DNA of 31,970 bases from DSFO01 sp041640715. Its GTDB lineage: Archaea > Thermoproteota > Thermoprotei > Gearchaeales > Gearchaeaceae. The DNA lies in contig JBEPZU010000011.1 in the NCBI GenBank assembly GCA_041640715.1, forward strand, positions 1-31,970, given 5' to 3'. Of this stretch, positions 16,751-24,317 are shown piece after piece (positions within the stretch are counted from its first letter, which is position 1; each line of letters begins with the position of its first letter). Under the pieces are notes generated by a model. That model did not search any database. It had not been told where the DNA came from and worked only from the letters and a program-made list of their open reading frames with translations. A program made the position numbers and the translations under genes.

Positions 16751-17290
16751 TTATAGAGATTGTACATTAATCACAAGAATAATGATTCTCACAGGCATTA
16801 TCAGCTCCTCAAGCTCTTCTGGGTAATATATTATTCGCTCATAACCATCCTTTATCACAACTATCGTATCTTAATGTCTAAAACCTCCTATTTCCTTTAC
16901 TTATATCCCAGGTTCGATCGTCAAGACCATTCCTTCTTCTAATACTCGATCATCGCCAATATCTAAGAAAGGAGCTTCATGGTATTCAAGTCCTATCCCA
17001 TGTCCAACATGATGTCTCCAATATTCCATCAAACCATTATCCTTGAAGAATCTCCTCACGTTCTTATCGATTTCGCTGCACTTTATACCAGCTTTTATGC
17101 TCTCAAAGGCAATCTTCCTTGCATCCAGCATTAGTTTAAAGAATTTTCTCTGTTCTTCTGAAGGTTCTCCAACGATCATAGTTCTCTCTAGCTCAGCTCC
17201 ATATCCGCTCACCAATGCTGTAGCTCCTGTAACTAGAACATCTCCCTTCTTTATAACTGCATGTATCGTAAGAGAATGGGGGTATTTAAA
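16751..17290 (-). pseudogene. decayed M24 (Xaa-Pro peptidase-type) gene
   Basis: Intact M24 enzymes of this group are about 350-380 residues; here only the C-terminal 180 or so codons survive. Readable parts: PHSLTIHAVIKKGDVL, GYGAELERTMIVG, the metal-ligand His region HHVGHGIGLEYHE, and GMVLTIEPGI. The frame then meets TAA (16903-16901) where Tyr of the EPGIY motif is expected, resumes as VKEIGGFRH, meets a second TAA (16873-16871) exactly where the metal-binding Glu of the HED motif belongs, and runs on as DTIVVIKDGYERIIYYPEEL to a stop at 16751. Both stops are one-base changes from TAT/TAC and GAA. The 5' part is missing; the frame is closed by TGA at 17293-17291. Clearly inactive, and the decay looks recent because the reading frame is otherwise kept. 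Confidence 0.85.
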
Positions 17291-17485
17291 TCACATGGAA
17301 TAGCTCTTTGGGATTTAGCAATAGCTAATCTTGTATACAGAAGAGCAATAAGCAAAGGAGTCGGTAAAGAAATCCCGTTTAGAGGATACGTTGATGAGAA
17401 GATGATAACTCCCATGCTTTGAAGTTCCTAAAATTGAAGTGATGAGATAATATCGATTAAAAAAGAGGAATTCGAAGAGGATAAC
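17291..17485 (+). pseudogene. remnant of an unidentified plus-strand gene
   Basis: Directly at the point where the M24 remnant ends, a plus frame reads SHGIALWDLAIANLVYRR and goes on to YVDEKMITPML, stopping at 17422. In shifted frames it continues as CFEVPKIEVMR and then IISIKKEEFEEDN, as if one protein tail had taken two small indels. The first part resembles the C-terminal helix region of Gfo/Idh/MocA-type oxidoreductases or an ALWDLA segment of enolase-superfamily enzymes; I cannot decide. No start codon or upstream domain remains. The abrupt joint with the M24 remnant suggests a deletion or rearrangement near 17290. Confidence 0.4.
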
Positions 17486-18310
17486 TTATTGTTTTTCCCA
17501 GATATTCGCTTGAGAAATTATTCTCTTAGGATATGAATAAGGTATTCCCAATTCTTTAAGGGTATTTTCAACGAGTCTAGGCAGGTTAGAATATAACTCA
17601 AACCAAGTTTTTCCAGATGTCCATGCTCTTACTTCAATTGTTATACCGTTTTCTGCGAACTGAATTGGGAAAATTCTAGGAGGAGGTTCTACTAGGACGT
17701 ACCATTCTTGATTGAGCTTATTAATCATGGCCTCTATTACTTTGTTTATATCAGTCTCATAAGGCACGGTGAAATTTACTTTTACCAGCCTAACTATAGA
17801 TGATGAATAGTTTATCGTCACCGAGTTAAAGAGTTGACTTGAAGGTATTCGTATCGAGAACCCTTCCCAGCTTTGAACCTTAGTAGATAAAAAGCCTATG
17901 TCTACGACCATTCCTACGTTGTTCCCATAGTTTATGAAATCTCCTATCTTGAATGATCTCTCGATCAATAAAAGGATTCCTGCGAAAAGATTAGAAAGAG
18001 TTTGTTGGGCGGCTAAACCTATTACTATACCTATGAAACCCCCTGCTATCAAAAGCTCAGTTAAAGTGAGTCCAGGTATTTCCAGAGCCCTAATTGCTAT
18101 AGCTACACCTATTAAGATGACTAGATAGTAGACAGTCTTAGATGCATTTTGTATTACATGTTTAGGTGCTTTCTCATGAAGCCTTCTCCTTACTAATAAG
18201 GAAAGTCTTTTACCTACTAACCAGGCGATTAACAGCGCTAATGCGGCTTCTATGTAGTTCTGAAAAGTCAGTATGAAATTGAGCAAATCCGTTAAAGTTA
18301 TCGCGATCAT
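17486..18310 (-). CDS. small-conductance mechanosensitive channel, MscS family
   Basis: 274 residues, typical of minimal MscS. Three membrane segments in the first 110 residues. The pore-lining third helix is rich in Gly/Ala (LLIAGGFIGIVIGLAAQQTLSNLFAG) and leads into the beta domain (LLLIERSFKIGDFINYG, then SWEGFSIRIPSSQLFN). Opens under membrane tension to release solutes in osmotic downshock. Overlaps the upstream DUF432 gene by four bases (ATGA), so the two are translationally coupled. Start ATG at 18310 is fixed by this overlap. Confidence 0.9.
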   Translation of the reverse strand: MIAITLTDLLNFILTFQNYIEAALALLIAWLVGKRLSLLVRRRLHEKAPKHVIQNASKTVYYLVILIGVAIAIRALEIPGLTLTELLIAGGFIGIVIGLAAQQTLSNLFAGILLLIERSFKIGDFINYGNNVGMVVDIGFLSTKVQSWEGFSIRIPSSQLFNSVTINYSSSIVRLVKVNFTVPYETDINKVIEAMINKLNQEWYVLVEPPPRIFPIQFAENGITIEVRAWTSGKTWFELYSNLPRLVENTLKELGIPYSYPKRIISQANIWEKQ

Positions 18311-18942
18311 GTTCCAAAGCTCATCTCGAAAGTAGTTGTTAACCTATCTGCTTTTACATGAGGCATTCTAGAGAAACCCTCAAGGGAAGGTTTATTCATC
18401 AGCTTCACCAATGCTAAACCTTTCTGCAATCTTTGAAGTTGAATCAATTCACCGCATATCATATTGTCTTTCTTGAATAAAGAGAAATGCTTTGAATCAA
18501 ATATCACTTTGCTAATCGCACCTATGCTCTCTGCCTTGTTTATAGCTTCTATTGCAAGAATAGCTTCGTGCTTTTCAGTCAAGAAGGGATTTAATAAAGG
18601 ATTGGTCTTCCAGTATCTGTAGATTTTTCCCTTAGCTACATCTCCGTATAACGCGTATTTCTTGGGATGGATTTCGATCTTATCGATCAACTTGTAATTG
18701 CGACCGTCTGTGATGTAAACTCCTATATCTAAGGGTATTTTGACGTAGAACTTAACTGAACTATCAACACCGACATAGACTGGAGGATCTAAAACTACAC
18801 CGAAGAACTCGGTTACGTTTTCGTTTATGCTTAAAATCGGCAAATCCTCTATTTTGAGGTCGCTAGGAGCCACAACGCTCTTGTCTCCTCTTCTGTATAC
18901 ATAACGGTTTTCTTCTTTAGAAATAATATAGCTTCGTTCCAT
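18307..18942 (-). CDS. DUF432 family protein
   Basis: 211 residues, no membrane segment or signal. I assign it to the archaeal DUF432 family from its length and pattern (VVLDPPVYVGVDSSVKFYVKIPLDIGVY, then YALYGDVAKGKIYRYW), and because the family is, to my knowledge, often found next to MscS channels, as here. Function not established; the four-base overlap with mscS suggests a cytoplasmic partner of the channel. A TATA-like TTTTTTAAATC (minus strand, about 18968-18978) lies upstream of the ATG at 18942. Confidence 0.65.
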   Translation of the reverse strand: MERSYIISKEENRYVYRRGDKSVVAPSDLKIEDLPILSINENVTEFFGVVLDPPVYVGVDSSVKFYVKIPLDIGVYITDGRNYKLIDKIEIHPKKYALYGDVAKGKIYRYWKTNPLLNPFLTEKHEAILAIEAINKAESIGAISKVIFDSKHFSLFKKDNMICGELIQLQRLQKGLALVKLMNKPSLEGFSRMPHVKADRLTTTFEMSFGT

Positions 18943-19022
18943 GGTATTTTTTATTTTAATTATAAAGATTTAAAAAAGTTTTAGGAGCTGGAAGTTAAGA
19001 GCTGAAGAACTGTTTAGATAGA

Positions 19023-19181
19023 TCATACTCGCAGTGCCGGTGGTGTACGGTGAAGAGAATATGGTGAAGGGGTATACGGTATTGTAGTTACAGTATAGTT
19101 GTAGCTGTGGTTACAGTTGTAGTTTATAGTTGAAGTTATAAGCAAACCTATTGAGATTATATACCAAAAAATTTCTTTCAA
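19023..19181 (-). CDS. possible 52-residue secreted Thr/Pro/Tyr-rich peptide
   Basis: A minus frame opened by TTG at 19181, 17 bases after the TAXI stop, encodes a hydrophobic start (MKEIFWYIISIGLLIT) followed by an Asn/Tyr/Thr stretch (INYNCNHSYNYTVTT) and a Thr/Pro part (YTPSPYSLHRTPPA). This looks like a signal or anchor plus a glycosylatable stalk, as in archaeal binding proteins. AAGGA lies 15 bases before the TTG, rather far. It could be a small co-transcribed gene, the 5' remnant of another surface protein, or chance; the DNA is a low-complexity GTT/GTA run on the plus strand. Confidence 0.35.
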   Translation of the reverse strand: MKEIFWYIISIGLLITSTINYNCNHSYNYTVTTIPYTPSPYSLHRTPPALRV

Positions 19182-19198
19182 GTAAAGATTTATATTCC

Positions 19199-20422
19199 TT
19201 ATATGGTAGTATATATTCTTATTTCTTCAACATTACTTTCTACTTGTGGTACTTCAAAGCTAATAAATGACGTGGCATAAGCTCCCCATAGAATTTCAGA
19301 TAACATTCCTTTCTCTTTAAAATACTTCAAGGCTCCTGGATGATATGGTATTGGTCCTCCATAGAGTTTCAAAGCATTCTTATGTGGTGAAAACTTGGCA
19401 TAAAATTCACCGAGATTACGAACGTTATCAAAGAAGGCTTTGGTTATCCTATAAGCTAAATCTTCAGGTGTATCTTTGTGAATTACGAACGCATTCCAGT
19501 ATGTAAGAGCAAGGACCTCTCCTGGTGTTCCGTAAACATCTTTAGGTATAGTTGCTAAAGAGACCAAACCTGGGAATCTTTTTTGAATTTCCTGAAATGT
19601 GTTTGAATCTATAGACGCTAAGTACATCTCCATACCCGCACGTCTAAACTCCTCAGCAGTCTCTTTAATAGTAGTCGAAGGCAATTCATCTATAAAGAGT
19701 AAAGCGTCTATGCGACCCGTGGAAAGATCTTCAGCAATATAAGGAGGATAAGTACGTCCTTCTACCCAATAGAAATCCTTTAAAGGATCTATCCCTGCTG
19801 CATTAAGGAGCCAGCGAATAATAAACTCCTGTTCTTCATTGGTTGGTATACCAACCCTCTTGCCCTTGAGATCTGCAAAGTTTCTTATGCCAGAATCCGT
19901 CGTAGTCACGATATAAAGATAATGGGGATAGGTAGACCATAGTATGGTTATAGGTGGTGGATTATTCTTGAATCTATCGTCTTGACCTGTATAAGCTACA
20001 TAGGCTGGTATTATATCGACCATGCCAGAGTATACATCGCCTACTGTAAAATCTGTATTATCCCTTATCAGAAGGAGAATATCTATCGAGGGTTTTTCAT
20101 CCCACATATGTTTAACTTCTCCTATCACTTTGCCGCTTATCAAGTCTGCGATTGTCCATGAATAATCACGAGAAACAGCTCCATAATGATAGATCCAAAT
20201 GATCCACTTTGTAGGTGTAGGCGATGGTGTTGGTGTAGGCGTAGGTGTAGGTGAAGGTGTTGGAGAAGGTGTTATTGTTGGCGTAGGTGAAGGTGTTGGC
20301 GTTGGAGAGGGCGTAGGTGTTAGTGCTGGTAGTGTTATCAATGGAATAACTACGGCCGCAATAAGCACAGCAATTATAACTATTGCTACGACGGCTATTA
20401 GTAAAACCTTCTTAGATACCAT
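19199..20422 (-). CDS. TAXI-family TRAP transporter solute receptor with Thr/Pro stalk
   Basis: 407 residues. N-terminal anchor at about 5-31 (LLIAVVAIVIIAVLIAAVVI), then about 38 residues of almost pure Thr/Pro/Ser (about 34-72), likely an O-glycosylated stalk, then a TAXI-type binding domain: YGAVSRDYSWTIADLISG, DYSGM-like GDVYSGMVDIIP, FADLKGKRVGIPTNEEQ, and a C-terminal GALKYFKEKGM. Such receptors feed secondary TRAP transporters, often for dicarboxylates or glutamate. No DctQ/DctM-type membrane subunit lies in this window, so partners must be elsewhere or the receptor works alone. A TATA-like ATTTATATAG/ATATAAAT region upstream of the ATG supports the start. Confidence 0.8.
   Translation of the reverse strand: MVSKKVLLIAVVAIVIIAVLIAAVVIPLITLPALTPTPSPTPTPSPTPTITPSPTPSPTPTPTPTPSPTPTKWIIWIYHYGAVSRDYSWTIADLISGKVIGEVKHMWDEKPSIDILLLIRDNTDFTVGDVYSGMVDIIPAYVAYTGQDDRFKNNPPPITILWSTYPHYLYIVTTTDSGIRNFADLKGKRVGIPTNEEQEFIIRWLLNAAGIDPLKDFYWVEGRTYPPYIAEDLSTGRIDALLFIDELPSTTIKETAEEFRRAGMEMYLASIDSNTFQEIQKRFPGLVSLATIPKDVYGTPGEVLALTYWNAFVIHKDTPEDLAYRITKAFFDNVRNLGEFYAKFSPHKNALKLYGGPIPYHPGALKYFKEKGMLSEILWGAYATSFISFEVPQVESNVEEIRIYTTI
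20207..20326. repeat. simple-sequence repeat coding for the TAXI stalk
   Basis: About 120 bases made of imperfect GGTGTA/GGCGTA hexamers (plus-strand sense), encoding Thr-Pro and Ser-Pro pairs on the minus strand. Such tracts can gain or lose units by slippage in multiples of six without breaking the frame, so stalk length may vary between strains. Confidence 0.75.
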
Positions 20423-20925
20423 GTCCGTCTTATGATTTATATCTATATAAATTTAATCTTTACAATATAGTTATTTTATATTAAAATAATTCTTTATAGT
20501 AGCAAGAATAATAATATATACAAATATATACAAGAGAAGACTAAAAAAACTAGATTTTGTCTTCGCATATCTTTCACTTCCATTATTTTAATGGTTAGAA
20601 AATCCTCATACCAGACTTGAGCATTCTAAAAATACTCCTATGTGGATAAGGTTTTAAGCTATGACAAATCGAGACTTATTTGGCAATTGTTAAATATCTA
20701 GATCTCAAAGAACTGAAAACACATTGCAAACATTGTACATTAAGAATTCCTCAAGGAACAAGCAATAAAGAGTTTTAAGTAAGCATATATAGAGGCAAAC
20801 ATAGATCTCAATTTAATTAATTCTCTCAATATAAAGAAATTTAAAATTCAACAAATTTTTTTTATATAAATTTAATAAATAATTCCTTCCTAAAAGAATA
20901 AAAGTCAAAGAAATTTTTATTTAGT
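20423..20925. other. AT-rich intergenic region between divergent TAXI and DUF998 genes
   Basis: Carries the TAXI promoter at the left end and an AT-rich promoter region for DUF998 at the right (TTTTTTATATAAATTT around 20858-20873). In the middle, a short plus frame from TTG 20680 to 20778 encodes 32 residues with one CxxC pair (HCKHCTLRIP); without a better start or homologue I do not call it a gene. Nothing else seen. Confidence 0.4.
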
Positions 20926-21561
20926 ATGTTGAAATTCCTCGGTTATTCATGGCTTGGAGGCATCCTAGCTTTTATTCTTACAGTTATCGCTTCAGCAAGC
21001 GTAAATCCATGGTTTGACTTGTTTTCAAATGCATTCAGCGATCTAGGCTCTAGCAATGCGAATTCTCCTTGGATTTATAACTATGGACTAATCATAACGG
21101 CGATATTTGTAATGCTGTATTCTGTTTATATCACGCTCTATTCCCAAAGTAAGCTGGAAACCATCGGCGGGGCTTTCTTTTTCATCGCTGGAGTATTCCT
21201 ATTTTTGATCGGAATATTTCCTGCTGGTACAAGACCTCATGTCTTCGTATCTACATATTTCTTTGTTCAAAGCGATTTCTCGATATTCGCATGGGCTTTA
21301 GGTATTTTGAAGAGGAATAAAGGTTATGGATTGTTCTCTCTAATCATATCCATAATAGGTCCAGTGCTAGGGTTTACGATAAACTGGCCATCCGTAGCAA
21401 TACAAGAAGCTTTCGGAATTTCACTTATAGCTGTTTGGGCGTTATTGGTTTTCTTCTATTATAAAAAAGCAGATAAACTACCTACTTCTAGTTCTAAGGG
21501 CAATGCTTTAAATCGAAAATCGCATCTTAATTCCATTAAAAGCGTAATTTTTAACTCTTAA
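20926..21561 (+). CDS. DUF998 family membrane protein
   Basis: 211 residues with about six membrane segments and a charged C-terminal tail (about 185-211). The DUF998 pattern is visible: a first helix with GG, then NPWFDLFSNAFSDLGSSNANSPWIYNYG, FLIGIFPAGTRPHVF and further helices. Function of the family is unknown. Leaderless-style ATG behind an AT-rich promoter. Its last 11 bases overlap the 3' end of the convergent msrA gene. Confidence 0.8.
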   Translation: MLKFLGYSWLGGILAFILTVIASASVNPWFDLFSNAFSDLGSSNANSPWIYNYGLIITAIFVMLYSVYITLYSQSKLETIGGAFFFIAGVFLFLIGIFPAGTRPHVFVSTYFFVQSDFSIFAWALGILKRNKGYGLFSLIISIIGPVLGFTINWPSVAIQEAFGISLIAVWALLVFFYYKKADKLPTSSSKGNALNRKSHLNSIKSVIFNS

Positions 21562-22081
21562 GATAGTCTTTCCAAAGTTTTTGAAATTTGATGATCTTAG
21601 GAAGTATTACATACATACAATATGGCTTATTTGGATTCCTCTCGAAGTAATTTATATGATAATCTTCGGCCCTATAGAACGCCTTATAAGGAACCAATTC
21701 CGTCACGATCGGCTTATTCCAAATCTTCTCAGCTTCTTTTATTTCTTCCTCTGCTATCTTCCTTTGGTCTTCATTCATGTAGATTATTATCGATCTGTAT
21801 TGCGTCCCTACATCGTTTCCTTGTCTGTTCTTCGTAGTAGGGTCATGAACGGTGAAGAAGATCTTCAATAACTCCCTATAACTTATAGTTTTTGGATCAA
21901 AAGTTATCTTAACGACCTCTGCATGACCAGTTTGGTCTGTGCATACTTCTTCATAGGTAGGATTTTCAACCCATCCTCCTGAATATCCAGGAATTACTTC
22001 AATAACACCTTTCACCCTTTTGAAAATCGCTTCGGTACACCAAAAACATCCTCCACCTAGAATAGCGACCTCATAATCCAT
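21551..22081 (-). CDS. msrA: peptide methionine sulfoxide reductase MsrA
   Basis: 176 residues, normal size. Reduces the S-form of methionine sulfoxide in oxidised proteins. Catalytic Cys12 in GGGCFWCTEA, followed by GVIEVIPGYSGG, PTYEEVCTDQTGHAEVV, FFTVHDPTT and YRSIIIYMNEDQ, all standard for MsrA. Additional Cys at about 47 and near the C-terminus (NKPYCMY) may serve as resolving residues. No MsrB in the window. Lies between DUF998 (convergent, 11-base 3' overlap) and protoglobin (232 bases upstream, same strand), in a cluster that looks concerned with oxidant or gas stress. Confidence 0.95.
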   Translation of the reverse strand: MDYEVAILGGGCFWCTEAIFKRVKGVIEVIPGYSGGWVENPTYEEVCTDQTGHAEVVKITFDPKTISYRELLKIFFTVHDPTTKNRQGNDVGTQYRSIIIYMNEDQRKIAEEEIKEAEKIWNKPIVTELVPYKAFYRAEDYHINYFERNPNKPYCMYVILPKIIKFQKLWKDYLKS

Positions 22082-22313
22082 AAATTCAATTTCTCCAAGT
22101 TCTATTTATTCTCTAGGGACAAATAAGCGTTAAAGAAAACTTACATTTATAAGTTTAGTATTCATGATTAATGATTCTTATAAATATACAAGGTTTAGAG
22201 AATTTTATATTATTTAAAACATATTAAACCAAAGTTAAATATATCGCTAAAAACTGCGATGATAAAGTAAGTATGTATTCTAGAAGATTATTTAGTTAAA
22301 AAAATTAAAAAAT

Positions 22314-22907
22314 TTAATAATCTCCTTCTTTTGCGTAAGGAATGCTCCATAGGGCGACGGTGAGCACGACCGCCTTGAACCATGCATTGAACATTTTCTC
22401 TACTTCCTCAGCAGGATCTCCCTTCTTAGCTAGGAATGGTTTTATTGTAGCTGTGATAGGGTATATGAACGCAATTAAATATCTTAAAGGTATATGATCT
22501 ACGCTGTTTACGTTATCTGTCTTGTTCTTCTTAGCTCTGTGATGCCTTAAACCTATCTCGTATTGATAGTTTAACCATGTTCTGTCGTAATCTCTAAAGC
22601 AAACGTCTAAAATCCATTGACCAAATCTCTTTCTAACAGCGTTGAGATACTCTGTAATGGGTTGCATGGTGTTTTTATCGGCGAAGTAATAAACGAGATG
22701 CGGGTTAGAGCCAACCCATCCATACCATAGGTCAAGGATATCTTCTACTTGGTCCTTTAGGACTTCTCCTGCTTTTCTTAAATACTTCACATCTTCCTGA
22801 GTTAGCATAACAGTCTTCTTTAATGTCTCGAATTCTTTATCTGAAATAGGCGCCATTGGTACACTGATACTTCCGTAGCCGTATCCTTTTATTTCCACTT
22901 CTGTCAT
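22314..22907 (-). CDS. protoglobin (single-domain sensor-type globin)
   Basis: 197 residues, matching the known archaeal protoglobins of Aeropyrum and Methanosarcina (about 195). The N-terminal extension (GYGYGSISVPMAP, 8-20) is family-typical, distal-side aromatic residues are at WYGW (61-64), and the proximal haem His lies in GLRHHRAKK (His122 or 123; the known proteins have it near 120). Binds O2, CO and NO; the physiological role is not settled. No fused output domain. TATA-like ATTTATATAC (minus strand, about 22931-22940) fits the ATG at 22907. Divergent from a tandem-HxlR regulator, likely its controller. Confidence 0.92.
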   Translation of the reverse strand: MTEVEIKGYGYGSISVPMAPISDKEFETLKKTVMLTQEDVKYLRKAGEVLKDQVEDILDLWYGWVGSNPHLVYYFADKNTMQPITEYLNAVRKRFGQWILDVCFRDYDRTWLNYQYEIGLRHHRAKKNKTDNVNSVDHIPLRYLIAFIYPITATIKPFLAKKGDPAEEVEKMFNAWFKAVVLTVALWSIPYAKEGDY

Positions 22908-23022
22908 GTGTGTTGTTTTTTCTTAACAGTATATAAATTATATTGTATTTTTGAAGAAATATACTTACCTAAAAGTAACTAAATAAAAATTTATATTGAT
23001 AATAGAGAAATTATATCTAAAA
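22908..23022. promoter_or_regulatory. divergent promoter region between protoglobin and HxlR-type regulator
   Basis: 115 bases with two TATA boxes back to back: ATTTATATAC for protoglobin (minus, near 22931-22940) and TTTATATTG for the regulator (plus, near 22990-22998). Between them lies the inverted repeat TACTT (22962-22966) / AAGTA (22973-22977), six bases apart, placed so that one bound dimer could affect both genes. HxlR-type proteins commonly bind such short dyads and control the divergent neighbour; the match here is inference. Confidence 0.5.
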
Positions 23023-23595
23023 ATGAGAGTAGCTGATACCGTTCTAAGCAATCAGGCTAAACAAGTTACGCTTCGTAAGTGGTCCGTTACAATAATTCTT
23101 GAATTATCTAAGGGACCTATGCGCTTTTCTCAACTGACCAAAAACCTTAAAATATCTAATAAGGTGTTATCGGAGAAACTCTCCTCACTTATGAACGAAG
23201 GTCTAGTGAGTAAGATGATCGATTATGAGGGAGAATATTACTTAACAAGCTACGGAGAGACTGTTGCAAGCCTGTTTAAACCTTTGATCTCTGCAGGCAT
23301 AAAGCCAAGCGAAGTGGATGATGTCCTAAGATGCAAATGGATGTCTTATATTCTTAAAAGCCTAGTAAGAAAAGAAAGATTCGCTAATGAGTTGTTTATT
23401 TCGTTAAAAACCATTTCATGGAAGGTTTTGTCTGAGCGGCTTAAGAAATTGGAAAAGTATCAGCTAGTTCATCGTGAGGTCATCAACTCCTATCCAGCAA
23501 GGACCAAATACTTCTTGACTGAAAAGGGCAAGATATTAGCGCTATGGATTATCAATAACGAAAATTTTCTTAAACAATATTATGTATTAGTTTAA
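23023..23595 (+). CDS. transcriptional regulator with two tandem HxlR-type winged helices
   Basis: About 190 residues from ATG 23023, preferred over a TTG at 22996 because a TATA box lies at about 22990-22998. HxlR proteins are usually one domain of 100-120 residues; here two follow each other. Domain 1: LRKWSVTIILELSKGPMRFSQL...NKVLSEKLSSLMNEGLV. Domain 2: LRCKWMSYILKSLVRKERF...SWKVLSERLKKLEKYQLVHR. A Cys stands just before the Lys-Trp pair in domain 2 only, close to the N-terminal redox Cys of single-domain HxlR relatives. A covalent pseudo-dimer binding DNA is likely. Divergent from protoglobin, its probable target. Confidence 0.82.
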   Translation: MRVADTVLSNQAKQVTLRKWSVTIILELSKGPMRFSQLTKNLKISNKVLSEKLSSLMNEGLVSKMIDYEGEYYLTSYGETVASLFKPLISAGIKPSEVDDVLRCKWMSYILKSLVRKERFANELFISLKTISWKVLSERLKKLEKYQLVHREVINSYPARTKYFLTEKGKILALWIINNENFLKQYYVLV

Positions 23596-23711
23596 TTACA
23601 TATTTTCCCTTAGATTCTCTTAGTATTATTTTATAATACTTCATTGCTTCGTTTTTAGCTTAATTTATTTATCAGAAGCAGATTAATAAATATAAAAAAA
23701 TTTATTTAATT

Positions 23712-24245
23712 ATGAGTGGTTGGCAATTGAAAGAAGGAGAGGAAGAAATAAGTAGAGATATAGAAAGAGCTGAGGAGTATCAGCAACTTGCCACTAGAGC
23801 TACAGCAATTAGCGCGAATAGATACGAGCTCAGCACGGGAGTGACGATTGCAGCGAGATATGCTGATAAGTTAAGAAGAGTTGCGTTAGTTGTTTTAGGT
23901 AAGGCAATACCTAGAGACGTCATTGTAAGAGATATTTCTGAGCTCAATAGGGCGTTATATGAAGAGATCGTAAATAAAATGAAGATTGACAAGTTAGAAG
24001 TGATCAGGATACTCGTAGATGTGGTTTACGATGAATCCGAGAGGAAATTGAAGTTTGAGAACATAAGAATACATAGATTCTATGATGAAGAAAAGGTCAA
24101 TTCTATAGTTAAGCAATACGAAGAAAGAATTAAGAGTCTAGAAGAAGAGAATAACAAGCTTAAAGAAGAACTAGAGAAAACCCAAAGTAAGCTTGAAAAA
24201 TCCAATGAAATCATCAACAAAATTCAAGAGTTACTGAAGTTATAA
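23712..24245 (+). CDS. DUF2258 family protein with C-terminal coiled coil
   Basis: 177 residues. The core (about 35-125) has the archaeal DUF2258 pattern YELSTGVTIAARYADKLRRV, then ISELNRALYEEIVNKMKIDK. Residues about 133-174 are a charged heptad region (KSLEEENNKLKEELEKTQSKLEK) that should form a coiled coil and mediate oligomerisation. No signal or membrane segment. Function of the family is not established. Behind its own AT-rich promoter (ATAAATATAAAAAAATTTAT before the ATG). Convergent with marC, with a T-rich 72-base gap between. Confidence 0.7.
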   Translation: MSGWQLKEGEEEISRDIERAEEYQQLATRATAISANRYELSTGVTIAARYADKLRRVALVVLGKAIPRDVIVRDISELNRALYEEIVNKMKIDKLEVIRILVDVVYDESERKLKFENIRIHRFYDEEKVNSIVKQYEERIKSLEEENNKLKEELEKTQSKLEKSNEIINKIQELLKL

Positions 24246-24317
24246 AATACAAGGATTAAATCTAGAAAAGTAAATCTAATTTTTTTACACTTTAATCAAA
24301 GATATATTTTTAGAAAA

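Noticed and set aside
16871..16903. Stop-codon recoding (TAA read as an amino acid) in the M24 gene
   Set aside because: TAA ends normal genes such as livG, livM and acs here, the two positions need different residues (Tyr and Glu), and the gene also lacks its N-terminal half; decay is simpler.
16760..16942. Plus-strand frame of 60 codons
   Set aside because: It is antisense to the readable M24 remnant, whose conserved motifs are on the other strand.
20199..20435. Plus-strand Gly/Val-rich frame
   Set aside because: It is the antisense reading of the Thr/Pro stalk repeat in the TAXI receptor gene.
20680..20778. 32-codon plus frame with a CxxC pair
   Set aside because: Starts only with TTG, has a single CxxC, and has no convincing promoter or ribosome binding site.
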